From: Blattabacterium cuenoti
GTDB taxonomy: Bacteria; Bacteroidota; Bacteroidia; Flavobacteriales; Blattabacteriaceae
Assembly: GCF_014251755.1 (NCBI RefSeq)
Contig: NZ_CP059200.1
Coordinates: forward strand, 446,746-510,745
DNA length: 64,000 nt
Reading direction: 5' to 3'
Both the position numbers and the translations under genes were made by a program. Under the pieces are notes generated by a model. That model saw only the letters and a list, made by a program, of their open reading frames with translations. It had not been told where the DNA came from and ran no database searches. Below, in pieces: positions 9,456-21,599 of the stretch (the first letter of the stretch is position 1; each line of letters opens with the position of its first letter).

Positions 9456-10729
9456 TGTTTACTCAAATGTAAGAAAAAATTTTTATAATATAACAAGATT
9501 TCGGATACAACAAACGTACTTCCACTTATTAAAATCAAATCATTTTTATTAGCTTTACTTTTAGCAAATAAAAAAGCCTTCTTTACAGAAGAAAAAAATT
9601 TTATTTTTTCATGATTTTTAAATATATTACTGACTAATATTGACAAATCATGTACAGAATATTTTCTATCTATAGAAGGTTGACAAAAATAATAAAAAGA
9701 TTCAATAGGAAAATATTTTAACAATTGATCTACTTTTTTTTCTTTTACAAAACCCAAAACTAAATGTAATTTTTCATATGATTCTTTTTTTAATTGATTA
9801 CTAATCATATATATACCTTCTTCATTATGAGCTATATCACAAATAATTTTTGGATTTTTTTCTTGTAAAATATGCCATCTACCTTTGAAATTAGTATTTT
9901 TTATTACATTTTCCAATCCTTTTTTTATTGATTGATTAGATACTATGATATTTTTTCTGTAATGTAAAATACTTATAGTTTTTAATACAAGACTTCGATT
10001 AAAATTTTGATAATCAGCTTTAAAAGGCATTTTATATTGAAAATCTTTTTTAGTTTTTACGGAAAAATAAATGGGGGAATTTTTTTTTAGGGCTTCTTGA
10101 AGAAAAAGAAATCTAACTTTTTTCGATATTTTTCTTCCTATTATTACTGATACGTTTTTTTTTATAATTCCAGCTTTTTCCAAAGCAATTTTAAATTGAT
10201 TATTTCCAAGTGTTTCTGTGTGATCTAGACTAATATTTGTAATTATAGATATTTTTGGAATTATCAAATTAGTAGAATCCAATCTTCCCCCCATCCCTAC
10301 TTCAATAATTGCTATATCTACTTTTTTTTCTTTAAAATATTGAAAAGCTAAAGCTGTGTTCATTTCAAAAAATGAAACTTTTTCTTTTTCTAGAAATTTT
10401 TTATTTTCATTTACAAAATTTACAATAAAACCTTTTTCTATCAAAACACCGTTATAGGTTATTCTTTCTCTAAAATCTATTAAATGAGGAGAAGTAAATA
10501 TTCCTATTTTATATTTTTCTTCTTGTAAAATAGAAGACAACATATGTACTGTAGATCCTTTTCCATTTGTTCCTCCCACATGTATACTTGGAAAATAATT
10601 TTGGGGATTTCCTAAATGAGAACAAAAATTTTGTATTCTATTTAAACCAGGTTTATATGATTTCAATCCTGTTTTCTGATAGATTGGAAGACGTTTAAAA
10701 ATCCATTGAACTGTTTCTGTATAATTCAA
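9446..10729 (-). CDS. folC: Folylpolyglutamate synthase / dihydrofolate synthase
   Basis: Mur-ligase-fold ATPase that adds glutamate to dihydropteroate and to folates. The 427-residue protein shows the P-loop GGTNGKGST (about 52-60), TSPHLIDFRERI, the EVGMGGRLDSTN motif and the NISLDHTETLG motif. TTG at 10729 is the only plausible start, because a TAA lies two codons upstream. At the 3' end the last two codons and TAG stop are bases 1-10 of the downstream tRNA-Val, so 5' processing of that tRNA would remove the stop codon from the message. Other folate genes in the window are the pterin synthase homologue, gcvT and the cyclo-ligase. Confidence 0.92.
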   Translation of the reverse strand: MNYTETVQWIFKRLPIYQKTGLKSYKPGLNRIQNFCSHLGNPQNYFPSIHVGGTNGKGSTVHMLSSILQEEKYKIGIFTSPHLIDFRERITYNGVLIEKGFIVNFVNENKKFLEKEKVSFFEMNTALAFQYFKEKKVDIAIIEVGMGGRLDSTNLIIPKISIITNISLDHTETLGNNQFKIALEKAGIIKKNVSVIIGRKISKKVRFLFLQEALKKNSPIYFSVKTKKDFQYKMPFKADYQNFNRSLVLKTISILHYRKNIIVSNQSIKKGLENVIKNTNFKGRWHILQEKNPKIICDIAHNEEGIYMISNQLKKESYEKLHLVLGFVKEKKVDQLLKYFPIESFYYFCQPSIDRKYSVHDLSILVSNIFKNHEKIKFFSSVKKAFLFAKSKANKNDLILISGSTFVVSEILLYYKNFFLHLSKQGN

Positions 10730-10841
10730 ATATTAACCCTATTAAAATAACATAGTACAAAAATATATTTCTTTTCAAGAAAAAAATTGATTATAATTGA
10801 TTATATTCGTTCTATAATTAGTTTATAATTCTTTTTTTAAA

Positions 10842-12509
10842 ATAAAGTCACATCTACATTTTATTGAAAAAATTATAGAGGAAGATATAAAAAACGGATT
10901 TCCTATAAAAAAAATAAAATTTCGTTTTCCTCCTGAGCCTAATGGTTTTCTTCATATTGGACATATAAAAGCTATATGTTTGAATTTTGAGTTAAGTCAA
11001 AAATATAAATCTTCAATCAATTTAAGATTTGATGACACTAATCCTATAGGAGAAAATAAAAATTTTATAGATTCTATAAAAGAAGATATTCTTTTTTTAG
11101 GATTTCATTGGGACCATGAAAGTTATGCTTCAGATTATTTTCCTCAACTTTATAAATGGGCAATAAAATTAATTAAAGAAAACAAAGCTTATGTAGATGA
11201 TCAATCTCAAAATATAATCCAATTTCAAAGAAAAAATCCTTTTGAAATAGGGATTGACAGCAATTATAGAAATAGATCTATAGAAGAAAACCTGTTTCTT
11301 TTCGAAAAAATGAAAAACGGATTTTTTGAAGAAGGATCTTGTGTTTTAAGAGCTAAAATTAATATGAGTTCTTCAAATATGAATATGCGAGATCCAATTA
11401 TGTATAGAATTTTACGAAAAAAACATCATAGAACTAGATACCAATGGTGTATTTATCCTACTTATGATTGGACACATGGATTATGTGATTATATAGAACA
11501 AATATCTCATTCTTTATGTTCCTTGGAATTTGAAAATAGACGTCCATTATATAACTGGTATTTAGATCAAATTTATATTGATAATAAAGAAAAAATCAGA
11601 CCTAAACAAATAGAATTTTCAAGATTAAATTTAAGTCATACTATAACTAGTAAAAGAAAAATTCAATATTTAATTGAAAAAAAAGTTATTCAATCTTGGG
11701 ATGATCCACGTATCTTAACAATATCTGGATTAAGAAGAAAAGGATATACTTCTGTTGCTTTAAAAAATTTTATTCATCAAATAGGGATTACTAAAAGAAA
11801 TAATATCATAGATATATCTTTTCTTGAATTTTGGGGAAGAAAACATTTAAACAAAATAGCTTACAGAGTTATGGTAGTATTACATCCAATTCAATTAATT
11901 ATTGACAATTATGCAGAAGATACTACTGAATGGGTTGAAGTAGAAAATAATCCAGAAAATTCTAATTTTGGAAATAGAAAAATTCCTTTTTCCAAATTTC
12001 TATATATAGAAAAAGATGATTTTTTGGAAAAAGAAAAAAAAAATTTTTTTCGTCTTTGTATTGGAAAAGAAGTAAGACTTAAAAATGCTTATATCATAAA
12101 AGCAAATTCTGTAATAAAAAATAATAAAGGAAAAATAAAAAAAATACATTGTACTTATGATCCTAAAAGTCAATATGAAAAAAAAACTAAAATTGAAGAA
12201 AAAGGAAGAGTAAAAAGCACTTTACACTGGGTATCTATAAAACACTCTTTTCCTATAAATATAAATTTATATAACCCTCTTTTTTTAAAGAAAAATCCAG
12301 ATATAGATTTTTATAAAAATATTAATCCTAAATCAAAATATAAAATTATAGGTTATGCAGAACCTTCCTTAAAAAAAGCAAAAAAAGGAGAACATTTTCA
12401 ATTTCAAAGAATTGGATATTTTTATGTGGATAGTAAAATTAAAAATGATCAAATCATTTTCAATAAAACGGTATCTATAAAAAACAAATGGAAAAAAAAT
12501 GAAAAATAA
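10842..12509 (+). CDS. glnS: Glutaminyl-tRNA synthetase with a non-standard start
   Basis: Class I synthetase charging tRNA-Gln. The family N-terminus (FIEKIIEED..., then RFPPEPNGFLHIGH with the HIGH motif at 10953-10964) is clearly encoded upstream of the first TTG (10980), so that TTG is not the start. From the in-frame TAA at 10815 down to 10980 there is no ATG, GTG or TTG. The candidates are ATA at 10842 (555 residues, close to the 554 of E. coli) or ATT at 10863. The KMSKS-type motif is TSKRK near residue 270. The remaining protein looks intact, including the C-terminal anticodon-binding barrels. Presence in place of the GatCAB route cannot be judged from one window. Confidence 0.88.
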   Translation: MKSHLHFIEKIIEEDIKNGFPIKKIKFRFPPEPNGFLHIGHIKAICLNFELSQKYKSSINLRFDDTNPIGENKNFIDSIKEDILFLGFHWDHESYASDYFPQLYKWAIKLIKENKAYVDDQSQNIIQFQRKNPFEIGIDSNYRNRSIEENLFLFEKMKNGFFEEGSCVLRAKINMSSSNMNMRDPIMYRILRKKHHRTRYQWCIYPTYDWTHGLCDYIEQISHSLCSLEFENRRPLYNWYLDQIYIDNKEKIRPKQIEFSRLNLSHTITSKRKIQYLIEKKVIQSWDDPRILTISGLRRKGYTSVALKNFIHQIGITKRNNIIDISFLEFWGRKHLNKIAYRVMVVLHPIQLIIDNYAEDTTEWVEVENNPENSNFGNRKIPFSKFLYIEKDDFLEKEKKNFFRLCIGKEVRLKNAYIIKANSVIKNNKGKIKKIHCTYDPKSQYEKKTKIEEKGRVKSTLHWVSIKHSFPININLYNPLFLKKNPDIDFYKNINPKSKYKIIGYAEPSLKKAKKGEHFQFQRIGYFYVDSKIKNDQIIFNKTVSIKNKWKKNEK

Positions 12510-12515
12510 TTTTTC
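12501..12515. terminator. Possible bidirectional hairpin between glnS and rpoC
   Basis: Arms 12501-12507 and 12509-12515 are perfect complements around one central base (effective loop about five bases). The element includes the glnS stop and lies in the 12-bp gap between convergent genes. It is all A-T except one pair, so support is weak. Confidence 0.25.
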
Positions 12516-12521
12516 GTCTAT

Positions 12522-15500
12522 TTATTCCAAAATATCTGGAAATATGTTTTCGTATTCTCTTAATCCAGTTCCTGCAGGAATTTTGTGTCCTACGATTACA
12601 TTTTCCTTTAATCCATGTAAATAATCTATTTTACTACTTATAGCTGCTTCACTTAAAACCTTTGTTGTTTCCTGAAATGAAGCGGCAGATATAAAAGATT
12701 TAGTTTGTAATGCTGCTTTTGTTATTCCTTGTAATATAGGTCTTGCTGTAGCAGGAATTGCATTTCGGGTTTTTATTAATTTTTTCTTTTTATATTTCAA
12801 AACTGCATTTTCATTTCTTAAATCCCTATAACTAATAATCTCTCCATTTTTAATGATTTCAGAATCTCCGGAATCTTCAACTACTCTCATTTGAGAAATT
12901 CTATCATTTTCTTCTATAAAATCATCCTTATATTCTATATTTCCTTCCAAAAATTTTGTATCTCCTATCTCTATAACTTCTACCTTTCTCATCATTTGTA
13001 AAACAATAACTTCAAAATGTTTATCATTAATTTTCACACCTTGCAAACGATATACATCTTGTATTTCTTTTATTAAATATTCTTGTACAGCTCTAGTTCC
13101 TCTTATATTTAAAATATCATTAGGAGTAACAGCTCCATCTGATAAAGGCATTCCTGCTTTGACATAATCATTTTCCTGAACAAGAATTTGATTGGATAAT
13201 TTTACAAGATATTTTCTAATTTCTCCTGTTTTGGATTCCACTATAATTTCTCTACTTCCTCTTTTTATTTTTCCATGACTTACTATTCCATCCATTTCTG
13301 ATACTACAGCTGGATTAGATGGATTACGTGCTTCGAACAATTCAGATAAACGAGGTAATCCTCCTGTGATGTCTCCTGATTTAGCTGTTTTTCTTGGAAC
13401 TTTTACTAATATTTTTCCTATGTCTATTTGTTCTTCATTTTCTACCATTAAATGAGCACCTACCGGTAGATTATATATTTTTAACTCTTCATCTTTTTCA
13501 TTAAGAATTTTTAATGTTGGTATGAAATTCTTGTTTCTAACTTCCGTTATTACTTTTTCTTGAAATCCAGTTTGTTCATCAATTTCTACTTGAAAAGTCA
13601 CACCTTGTTCTAGATATTGATAAGATATTATACCAGAAAATTCTGCAACAATCACTGCATTATAAAGATCCCATTTGCAAATCATATCTCCAGATTTTAA
13701 TTTATCTCCATGTTTTACATATAAAGAAGCACCATAAGGGATATTATTAACCATTAAAATGGATGATTTTTCTAAATCGAAAAGTTTCATTTCTGTAGTT
13801 CTAGAAACTACAATTCCTATCCGATTAAAATCTTGTTTTGTTTTTACAAATTTTAAATCTTCAAACTCTACAATTCCATTATATTTTGCTTTTATTTGTG
13901 AAGATTCTGTAATATTTCCTGCTGTACCTCCAACATGAAAAGTACGTAAAGTTAACTGAGTTCCAGGTTCTCCAATGGATTGTGCCGCAATAACTCCGAC
14001 TGCTTCTCCTTTTTGAACAATCTTTCCTGTAGATAGATTACGACCATAACATTTAGAACAAATCCCCATTTTTGCTTCACAAGTCAAAGGAGATCTAACT
14101 TCTACGATTTCAATTCCAGATTTATCAATAATTTCTGCTATTTTTTCATCAATCATCTCTCCTGAATAAATTATCAATCTATCATTTTGATAAATATCAT
14201 TTAAAGAAATACGTCCTAAAATTCTGTCAAATAAAGTTTCTACAATTTCTTCATTTTTCTTTAATGCAGAAATTTCTAATCCTCGTAAAGTTTTGCAATC
14301 TTCTATTTTTATAATAACATCTTGAGATGCATCAACTAAACGTCTTGTAAGATATCCAGCATCTGCTGTTTTTAATGCCGTATCTGCTAATCCTTTTCTA
14401 GCTCCATGAGTTGATATAAAATATTCTAATATAGAAAGTCCTTCTCTAAAATTGGATAAAATTGGATTTTCAATGATTTCTCCTCCAGAAGATCCTGCTT
14501 TTTGAGGTTTAGCCATTAAACCACGCATTCCTGAAAGCTGACGTATTTGTTCTTTAGAACCTCTTGCTCCAGAATCTAGCATCATGTATACAGGATTAAA
14601 TCCTTTTCTATCTTCACGCATATATTTCATGACTTTTTCCGTAAGCATAGCATTGGTATTTGTCCATATATCAATTACTTGGTTATAACGTTCATTATTC
14701 GTGATCAATCCCATGTTATAATTCATTTTTACATTATCTACTTGTTTAATAGCATTATGTACCATTTTTTTCTTATTATCAGGAATGATAATATCACCCA
14801 ATCCAAAAGATAAACCACCTTTAAATGCGTTATAAAAACCTAATTCTTTAATATCATCTAGAAAATTAGCAGTAGTAGGGACATCTGTAATATGTAATAT
14901 TTTCCCTATAATTTCTCTCAAAGACTTTTTTGTAAGAGATTCATTAATAAATCCTACTTTTTTAGGTACTACTTGATTAAACAACACTCTACCTACAGTT
15001 GTTTCTATGATTTTATTCAAAAATTTTCCTTTTTCACGAAGAAAAACTTTAACTTTAATTAAAGCATGTAGATCTACTACACCTTGGTTATATGCTATTT
15101 CAACTTCTTCCGGAGAATAAAATACAAGTCCTTCTCCTTTTACTTTTTTTTCGATATCTGAAATTAAAGGTTTAGTCATATAATATAAACCCAATACCAT
15201 ATCTTGAGAAGGAACTGTAATAGGAGATCCATTAGCTGGGTTTAATATATTTTGAGAAGCTAACATCAAAAGTTGAGCTTCCAATATAGCTCCATGAGAT
15301 AAAGGTAAGTGTACCGCCATTTGATCTCCATCAAAATCCGCATTAAAGGCAGCACAAACTAAAGGATGCAATTGAATCGCTTTTCCTTCTATCAATTTAG
15401 GTTGAAAAGCTTGAATTCCTAATCTATGTAATGTAGGAGCCCGATTTAATAATACGGGATGGCCTTTTAAAACATTTTCTAAAATATCCCATATCATAGG

Positions 15501-16751
15501 ATTTCTTTTATCAATAATTCTTTTTGAAGATTTTACTGTTTTTACTATTCCTCTTTCAATTAATTTTCGTATAACAAAAGGTTTATAAAGTTCTGCCGCC
15601 ATATCTTTAGGTAAACCACATTCATGTAATTTCAAATGGGGCCCTACCACAATAACAGATCTTGCTGAATAATCTACTCTTTTTCCAAGAAGATTCTGTC
15701 TAAAACGACCTTGTTTTCCTTTTAATGCATCAGATAAAGATTTTAAAGGACGATTAGCTTCTGATTTTACAGCAGAAACTTTTCTTGAATTATCAAAAAG
15801 AGAATCCACTGCTTCTTGAAGCATTCTTTTTTCATTTCGTAAAATGACTTCAGGGGCTTTAATTTCTATAAGTCTTTTTAAACGATTATTTCTGATAAGG
15901 ACACGACGATATAAATCAGTCATATCAGAAGCAGCATAACGTCCTCCATCCAGAGGAACTAAAGGACGCAATTCGGGAGGAATAACAGCTAATACATGAA
16001 TGATCATCCAAGAAGGATTTCCTCCATTTTTATTTCCTTCTCTAAAAGATTCAACAACTTGTAAACGTTTTAATGCTTCAATTCGTCTTTGTTTAGAAGT
16101 TTCATTATGTACTTGATTTTTTAATTCCATAGACAAAATATTCAAATCTACTCGATTTAAAAGATCCTCTATACATTCCGCTCCCATTTTAGCAATAAAC
16201 TTATTTGGGTCAGAATCTTCTAATTGTTGATTTCCTTTTGGAAGGTTGTTTAAAACTTGTAAATATTCTTCTTCAGTCAGAAAATCTCCTTTTTGAAAAG
16301 AAAATCCATCTAAACGTACCCCAAAACCTCCTTGAATCACAACATATCGTTCATAATAAATAATCATTTCAAGTTTTTTAGAAGAAAAACCTAACAAATA
16401 TCCAATTTTATTAGGAGAAGATCTAAAACACCAAATATGAACAACAGGAACTACAAGACTTATATGTCCCATACGCTCTCTTCTTACTTTTTTTTCAGTG
16501 ACTTCAACTCCACATCTATCACAAACAATACTTTTATAACGAATTCTTTTATATTTTCCACAAGCACATTCATAATCTTTTACTGGACCAAAAATTCGTT
16601 CACAAAAAAGTCCATCTCTTTCTGGTTTATGAGTCCGATAATTAATGGTTTCTGGTTTTAATACTTCTCCATGAGATTCTTTCAATATAATTTCTGGAGA
16701 AGCTAATCGAATAGTGATTTTATTGAATCTATTTCTTTTTTTTCTATTCAT
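12522..16751 (-). CDS. rpoC: DNA-directed RNA polymerase subunit beta'
   Basis: Catalytic clamp subunit of RNA polymerase, 1409 residues, essentially full length. The N-terminal zinc ribbon (CACGKYKRI...VCDRCGV) is intact; the active-site Mg-binding NADFDGDQM lies at about 470-478; the second zinc site [13 protein letters not shown] is near residue 890-900; the bridge helix/trigger-loop region ([16 protein letters not shown]) follows. No frameshift is visible. It is transcribed 41 bp after rpoB. Confidence 0.98.
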   Translation of the reverse strand: MNRKKRNRFNKITIRLASPEIILKESHGEVLKPETINYRTHKPERDGLFCERIFGPVKDYECACGKYKRIRYKSIVCDRCGVEVTEKKVRRERMGHISLVVPVVHIWCFRSSPNKIGYLLGFSSKKLEMIIYYERYVVIQGGFGVRLDGFSFQKGDFLTEEEYLQVLNNLPKGNQQLEDSDPNKFIAKMGAECIEDLLNRVDLNILSMELKNQVHNETSKQRRIEALKRLQVVESFREGNKNGGNPSWMIIHVLAVIPPELRPLVPLDGGRYAASDMTDLYRRVLIRNNRLKRLIEIKAPEVILRNEKRMLQEAVDSLFDNSRKVSAVKSEANRPLKSLSDALKGKQGRFRQNLLGKRVDYSARSVIVVGPHLKLHECGLPKDMAAELYKPFVIRKLIERGIVKTVKSSKRIIDKRNPMIWDILENVLKGHPVLLNRAPTLHRLGIQAFQPKLIEGKAIQLHPLVCAAFNADFDGDQMAVHLPLSHGAILEAQLLMLASQNILNPANGSPITVPSQDMVLGLYYMTKPLISDIEKKVKGEGLVFYSPEEVEIAYNQGVVDLHALIKVKVFLREKGKFLNKIIETTVGRVLFNQVVPKKVGFINESLTKKSLREIIGKILHITDVPTTANFLDDIKELGFYNAFKGGLSFGLGDIIIPDNKKKMVHNAIKQVDNVKMNYNMGLITNNERYNQVIDIWTNTNAMLTEKVMKYMREDRKGFNPVYMMLDSGARGSKEQIRQLSGMRGLMAKPQKAGSSGGEIIENPILSNFREGLSILEYFISTHGARKGLADTALKTADAGYLTRRLVDASQDVIIKIEDCKTLRGLEISALKKNEEIVETLFDRILGRISLNDIYQNDRLIIYSGEMIDEKIAEIIDKSGIEIVEVRSPLTCEAKMGICSKCYGRNLSTGKIVQKGEAVGVIAAQSIGEPGTQLTLRTFHVGGTAGNITESSQIKAKYNGIVEFEDLKFVKTKQDFNRIGIVVSRTTEMKLFDLEKSSILMVNNIPYGASLYVKHGDKLKSGDMICKWDLYNAVIVAEFSGIISYQYLEQGVTFQVEIDEQTGFQEKVITEVRNKNFIPTLKILNEKDEELKIYNLPVGAHLMVENEEQIDIGKILVKVPRKTAKSGDITGGLPRLSELFEARNPSNPAVVSEMDGIVSHGKIKRGSREIIVESKTGEIRKYLVKLSNQILVQENDYVKAGMPLSDGAVTPNDILNIRGTRAVQEYLIKEIQDVYRLQGVKINDKHFEVIVLQMMRKVEVIEIGDTKFLEGNIEYKDDFIEENDRISQMRVVEDSGDSEIIKNGEIISYRDLRNENAVLKYKKKKLIKTRNAIPATARPILQGITKAALQTKSFISAASFQETTKVLSEAAISSKIDYLHGLKENVIVGHKIPAGTGLREYENIFPDILE

Positions 16752-16792
16752 TTTTGGATTTTATCATAATATAAAAATTTGGAACAAAAAAT

Positions 16793-19700
16793 TTATTCTT
16801 CTAAACGGATATCTAATCCTAACCCTTTCAATTCATAACAAAGAACATTAAAAGATTCTGGATTTTTAGGTTCAGGCATTGGTTCTCCTTTTACTATAGA
16901 TTCATAAGTTTTAGCTCTTCCAGAAACATCATCTGATTTAACAGTTAAAATTTCACGTAAGATATTGGAAGCACCAAAAGCTTCCAAAGCCCACACTTCC
17001 ATTTCTCCAAAACGTTGTCCTCCAAATTGAGCTTTCCCTCCTAAAGGTTGTTGAGTAATTAAAGAATAAGGTCCTATAGAACGAGCATGCATTTTATCAT
17101 CTACCATATGACCTAACTTTAACATATATATTATCCCTACAGTAGCAGGTTGATCAAACCTTTCTCCTGTACCTCCATCAAATAAATAAGTAGTTCCGAA
17201 ACGAGGAATTTTAGCTTTATCTGTATATTTACAAATTTCTTTGATAGTCGCTCCGTCAAATATAGGAGTTGAAAATTTCATGTTTAATTTCTGTCCTGCC
17301 CATCCTAATACAGTTTCATATATTTGTCCTATATTCATTCTAGAGGGAACTCCCAAAGGATTTAAAACAATATCTACAGGACTTCCATCTTCTAAAAAAG
17401 GCATATCTTCTTCTCTTAAAATTCTAGCCACTACCCCTTTATTTCCATGTCTTCCTGCCATTTTATCTCCTACCTTTAATTTTCTTTTTTTAGCAATATA
17501 TACTTTTGCCATTTTAATAATACCTGAAGGTAATTCATCTCCAACAGTAATAGAAAATTTTTTATGTTTAAAAATACCATTTAAATCATTTACCGATATT
17601 TTATAATTATGTAAAATTTCTGATATCAAATTATTGATTTGAACATCATCAGTCCAATTACTAGAATCGATTTCTATATAATTCTGTATATTATTCAATA
17701 TTTTTATAGTAAATTTTTTTCCTTTTTTTATTATTTCCTGTTTCTTTTCATTCAAAACAGAATTATGACATAATTTTTCATTTAAAATAGATTGCAATTT
17801 ATTAATCAATAAATTTCTGATAACTGAAAATTTTTTTTCATATTCTTTTTCTAAACGTGATATTTTAATTTTATCCTGAATTCTAGATGTTTTATCTTTT
17901 ATACTTCTAGTAAATAGTTTTGTATCTATAACTACTCCAAATAATGATGGTTCAGCTCTTAAAGAAGCGTCTTTAACATTTCCTGCTTTATCTCCAAAAA
18001 TAGCTCTTAATAATTTTTCTTCTGGTGTAGGATCAGATTCTCCTTTTGGAGTTATTTTTCCGATAAGAATATCACCAGGTTTTACTTCAGCTCCTACTCT
18101 TATAATTCCATTTTCATCTAAATCTTTAGTAGCCTCTTCACTGACGTTAGGAATATCGTTGGTAAATTCTTCCATGCCTAATTTTGTATCACGAACATCT
18201 AAAGAATATTCATCTATATGTATAGAAGTAAACCAATCTTCACTTACAACTTTTTCGGAAATTAAAACAGCATCTTCAAAATTATACCCGTTACATGGAA
18301 TAAAAGCTGCTTTTAAATTTTTTCCTAAAGCCAATTCTCCATTTTCTGTGGCATACCCTTCGCATAAAATTTGTCCTTGAGTCACCCTCATCCCTTTTCT
18401 TACAATAGGTTTCAAAGTTATACATGTATTTTGATTTGTTTTTCTAAATTTTATCAAATTATAAACCTGAACTTCAGAATCAAAACTCACTAAAATTTCT
18501 TTTTCTGTTTTATCAGAACGAATCACTATTTTTCTTGCATCAACATATTCTACAAATCCGTTTTTTTTGGCATTAATCAATATACGAGAATCTATCGCTA
18601 CTTGTTCCTCTAATCCAGTTCCTACAATAGGAGCGTCAGGCTTCAATAATGGAACCGCTTGACGCATCATGTTAGAACCCATCAAAGCTCTATTTGCATC
18701 ATCATGTTCTAAAAAAGGAATTAGAGAAGCGGATATAGAAGCTATTTGATTTGGAGCTACATCTATATAATCTACTTGATTTGATTTTACTATAGGAAAA
18801 TCTCCATCTTCACGAGCTATAATTCTATCAGATAAAAAATTACCATATTGATCAATCGCATTGGCTTGTGCTATAATTTTTCCTTCTTCTTCTTCTGCGC
18901 TTAAATATTTGACTTCATATTTTAAATTTACTTTTTGATTAGAAACAACTCTATAAGGAGTTTCAACGAATCCCATATGATTTATTTTTGCAAAAACAGA
19001 AAGAGAAGAAATTAATCCTATATTAGGACCTTCTGGAGTTTCTATTGGACATAATCTTCCATAATGAGAATAATTTACATCTCTAACTTCAAATCCTGCT
19101 CTTTCTCTAGACAATCCGCCAGGACCTAATGCGGAAAGCCTTCTTTTATGAGTGATTTCAGACAAAGGATTTGTTTGATCCATAAATTGAGATAATTGAT
19201 TTGTTCCAAAAAAAGTATTTATAACGGATGATAAAGTCTTAGCATTAATAAGATCTACAGGCATAAAAACTTCATTATCACGAACATTCATTCTTTCTCT
19301 TATAGTTCTAGCCATCCTAGCTAAACCAATACTGAATTGGGTATAAAGTTGTTCTCCTACTGTTCTTACTCGTCTATTAGATAAATGATCAATATCATCT
19401 ACTTCTCTTTTAGAGTTAAATAATGCATTCAAATGTTCTACTATTGCAATAATATCTTTTTTAGTTAAAACTAAATAATTAGAATCTATATTTAAACCAA
19501 GACGTTTATTTAAACGATATCTTCCTACAGGTCCTAAACTATATCTAGTATCAGAAAAAAAAAGTTTCTCTATAACTCCTCTAGCCGTTTCTTCATCTGG
19601 AGGTTCAGTATTTCTGAGTTGTCTGTAAATATATTCGACTGCTTCTTTTTCAGAATTAGTTGGATCCTTATGTAAAGTATTATAAATAATAGAATAATCT

Positions 19701-20602
19701 TTTTTTCTTTCTCCTTCTTTATGCAATAAAATCGTTTTTATTTCATGATGAATCATAAGATCAAGATGTTCTTCTTTCAAGAGTACATTTCTATCTATAA
19801 GAATCTCATTTTTTTCTACAGATAAAACTTCTCCTGTATCTTCATCAACAAAATCCTCATGCCAAATTTTCAATACTCTAGCTGCTAAAGTTCTATTTAA
19901 AATATTTTTTCCGTTTCCTTTGATTTCCATTTCTTCAGCTAAATCAAATATTTCCAATATATCTTTATCTCTTTCATATCCTATTGCACGTAATAAAGTT
20001 GTCATAGGTAATTTTTTCTTTCTATCAATATAGGCATACATTACATTGTTAATATCTGTAGCAAACTCAATCCATGATCCTTTAAATGGAATGATTCTAG
20101 CGGAATAAAGTTTAGTTCCATTAGCATGATGAGACTGACCAAAAAAAACACCAGGAGAACGATGTAATTGAGATACAATGACTCTTTCTGATCCATTAAA
20201 AATAAAAGAACCGGATGGAGTCATATAAGGATATGTTCCTAAATAAACATATTGATATACAGTTTCAAAATCTTCATGATCTGGATCAGTACAATATAAT
20301 TTTAATTTAGCTTTTAAAGGAACACTATAAGTCAGACCTCTTTCTATACACTCTTCTATTGAATATCTAGGAGAATCTATAGAATAACCTTTAAATTCTA
20401 AAACAAAAGAATTTCTGGCATCAGAAATAGGAAAATTTTCTGTAAAAGCTTTGAATAATCCTTCGTTTTTTCTATTTTCTGGTTTTGCATCTAATTGAAA
20501 AAATTCTTTAAATGATTTAATTTGAATATCCAAAAAATCCGGATATTTTACTTGTTTTGCTACTGAGGCAAAAGTGATTCTTTTTTTTTCTGTATACACC
20601 AA
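16793..20602 (-). CDS. rpoB: DNA-directed RNA polymerase subunit beta
   Basis: Second-largest RNA polymerase subunit, 1269 residues, about 70 shorter than the E. coli protein, in line with Bacteroidota. The rifampicin pocket reads [41 protein letters not shown], with the usual sensitive residues at the Asp, His and Ser positions. The [26 protein letters not shown] and [14 protein letters not shown] blocks are intact, as is the C-terminal [24 protein letters not shown]. The minus-strand order rplL-rpoB-rpoC is the usual one. Confidence 0.98.
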   Translation of the reverse strand: MVYTEKKRITFASVAKQVKYPDFLDIQIKSFKEFFQLDAKPENRKNEGLFKAFTENFPISDARNSFVLEFKGYSIDSPRYSIEECIERGLTYSVPLKAKLKLYCTDPDHEDFETVYQYVYLGTYPYMTPSGSFIFNGSERVIVSQLHRSPGVFFGQSHHANGTKLYSARIIPFKGSWIEFATDINNVMYAYIDRKKKLPMTTLLRAIGYERDKDILEIFDLAEEMEIKGNGKNILNRTLAARVLKIWHEDFVDEDTGEVLSVEKNEILIDRNVLLKEEHLDLMIHHEIKTILLHKEGERKKDYSIIYNTLHKDPTNSEKEAVEYIYRQLRNTEPPDEETARGVIEKLFFSDTRYSLGPVGRYRLNKRLGLNIDSNYLVLTKKDIIAIVEHLNALFNSKREVDDIDHLSNRRVRTVGEQLYTQFSIGLARMARTIRERMNVRDNEVFMPVDLINAKTLSSVINTFFGTNQLSQFMDQTNPLSEITHKRRLSALGPGGLSRERAGFEVRDVNYSHYGRLCPIETPEGPNIGLISSLSVFAKINHMGFVETPYRVVSNQKVNLKYEVKYLSAEEEEGKIIAQANAIDQYGNFLSDRIIAREDGDFPIVKSNQVDYIDVAPNQIASISASLIPFLEHDDANRALMGSNMMRQAVPLLKPDAPIVGTGLEEQVAIDSRILINAKKNGFVEYVDARKIVIRSDKTEKEILVSFDSEVQVYNLIKFRKTNQNTCITLKPIVRKGMRVTQGQILCEGYATENGELALGKNLKAAFIPCNGYNFEDAVLISEKVVSEDWFTSIHIDEYSLDVRDTKLGMEEFTNDIPNVSEEATKDLDENGIIRVGAEVKPGDILIGKITPKGESDPTPEEKLLRAIFGDKAGNVKDASLRAEPSLFGVVIDTKLFTRSIKDKTSRIQDKIKISRLEKEYEKKFSVIRNLLINKLQSILNEKLCHNSVLNEKKQEIIKKGKKFTIKILNNIQNYIEIDSSNWTDDVQINNLISEILHNYKISVNDLNGIFKHKKFSITVGDELPSGIIKMAKVYIAKKRKLKVGDKMAGRHGNKGVVARILREEDMPFLEDGSPVDIVLNPLGVPSRMNIGQIYETVLGWAGQKLNMKFSTPIFDGATIKEICKYTDKAKIPRFGTTYLFDGGTGERFDQPATVGIIYMLKLGHMVDDKMHARSIGPYSLITQQPLGGKAQFGGQRFGEMEVWALEAFGASNILREILTVKSDDVSGRAKTYESIVKGEPMPEPKNPESFNVLCYELKGLGLDIRLEE

Positions 20603-20630
20603 TTTTGGACAATTTAAAAAATGAAAATTC

Positions 20631-21011
20631 TTATTTTAATTCCACTTCAGCACCTATTTTTTCAAACTTATTCTTCAAATCTTCTGCTTCTTTTTTATTT
20701 ACAGATTCTTTAAGAACACTGGGAATATTATCTACTATATCTTTAGATTCCTTAAGTCCTTTTCCAGTAATTTCTTTAACCAATTTTACGACAGATAATT
20801 TAGAATTTCCTGAGGATTTCAAAATGATGTTAAAAATACTTTTTTCCTTTTTTTCAGATGTTTTTTCTTTTTGAAGTGAAGTATTTTCCACATTTTCCAC
20901 TTTGACTGAAGTAGATGGTTTTATTCCATATTTTTTTTTTAAAAGAGTAGCTAATTCCGTAACTTGTTTTACGGTTAAATTAACTAATTGTTCGGCTAAC
21001 TTTTTTATCAT
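20631..21011 (-). CDS. rplL: 50S ribosomal protein L7/L12
   Basis: Stalk protein that recruits translation GTPases. 126 residues: N-terminal dimerisation helices, a lysine/glutamate-rich hinge in the middle (about 38-58, less alanine-rich than in most bacteria) and the C-terminal globular domain with [20 protein letters not shown]. It lies between rplJ and rpoB. The smaller plus-strand frame across it is a shadow. Confidence 0.96.
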   Translation of the reverse strand: MIKKLAEQLVNLTVKQVTELATLLKKKYGIKPSTSVKVENVENTSLQKEKTSEKKEKSIFNIILKSSGNSKLSVVKLVKEITGKGLKESKDIVDNIPSVLKESVNKKEAEDLKNKFEKIGAEVELK

Positions 21012-21056
21012 TTTATTATTTATATTTTTTTTTAAAAAATAGGATATTGATATTTT

Positions 21057-21599
21057 TTATTTTTTAGATAGGGTTTCTAAAATTTTACCTATTTTATTAT
21101 ATGTTGAATTTAAAAGAGATAAAATAATCTCCTTTATAGAAAATTGAAGTATATTGAAAATTTCAATAATGAGATCTTCTTTAGATTTAAGATGGAGCAA
21201 AATATTTAAATCTTTGTTTCCACCACCAAAATAAAAAGATTCTTGAGCATAAGCCCCTTTTAAATAGGGTTTATTAGTCTTATATCGAACATGAAAACTT
21301 TTTATAATTTTTGAAGTAATATTTGTTACATTCAAATTTGAAAATAATACAGTTGTATTTCCATTTAAAATAGGAAAAAAAGAAATCCATTTTTGATTAT
21401 TTATTTTATTCATCGCTTTCTTCAACAAAGTATTTTTCACTACTTTCATTTTAATACTATGTTCATAAAAGCTTTTTCTAAGAATAGATATTTGATTAGA
21501 ATTTAAATCGGATATATCAACCAAATATATTGTGATATTATTAGATAATATAGAAACTAATTCCGATAGTTCTTTTTTTTTACTTTTTTTATTCTTCAT
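21057..21599 (-). CDS. rplJ: 50S ribosomal protein L10
   Basis: Anchors L7/L12 dimers to the ribosome. 180 residues; sequence is diverged but the N-terminal domain (YLVDISDLNSNQISILRKSFYEH, KVVKNTLLKKAM) and the NGNTTVLFS segment fit L10, and the C-terminal helix is the stalk-binding part. The ATG overlaps the rplA stop as ATGA, so translation is probably coupled. Many lysines replace other residues, as is common in AT-biased symbionts. Confidence 0.93.
   Translation of the reverse strand: MKNKKSKKKELSELVSILSNNITIYLVDISDLNSNQISILRKSFYEHSIKMKVVKNTLLKKAMNKINNQKWISFFPILNGNTTVLFSNLNVTNITSKIIKSFHVRYKTNKPYLKGAYAQESFYFGGGNKDLNILLHLKSKEDLIIEIFNILQFSIKEIILSLLNSTYNKIGKILETLSKK

Noticed and set aside
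10980-11000. TTG at 10980 as the glnS start
   Set aside because: It would remove the N-terminal domain with the HIGH motif, which is clearly encoded in frame upstream.
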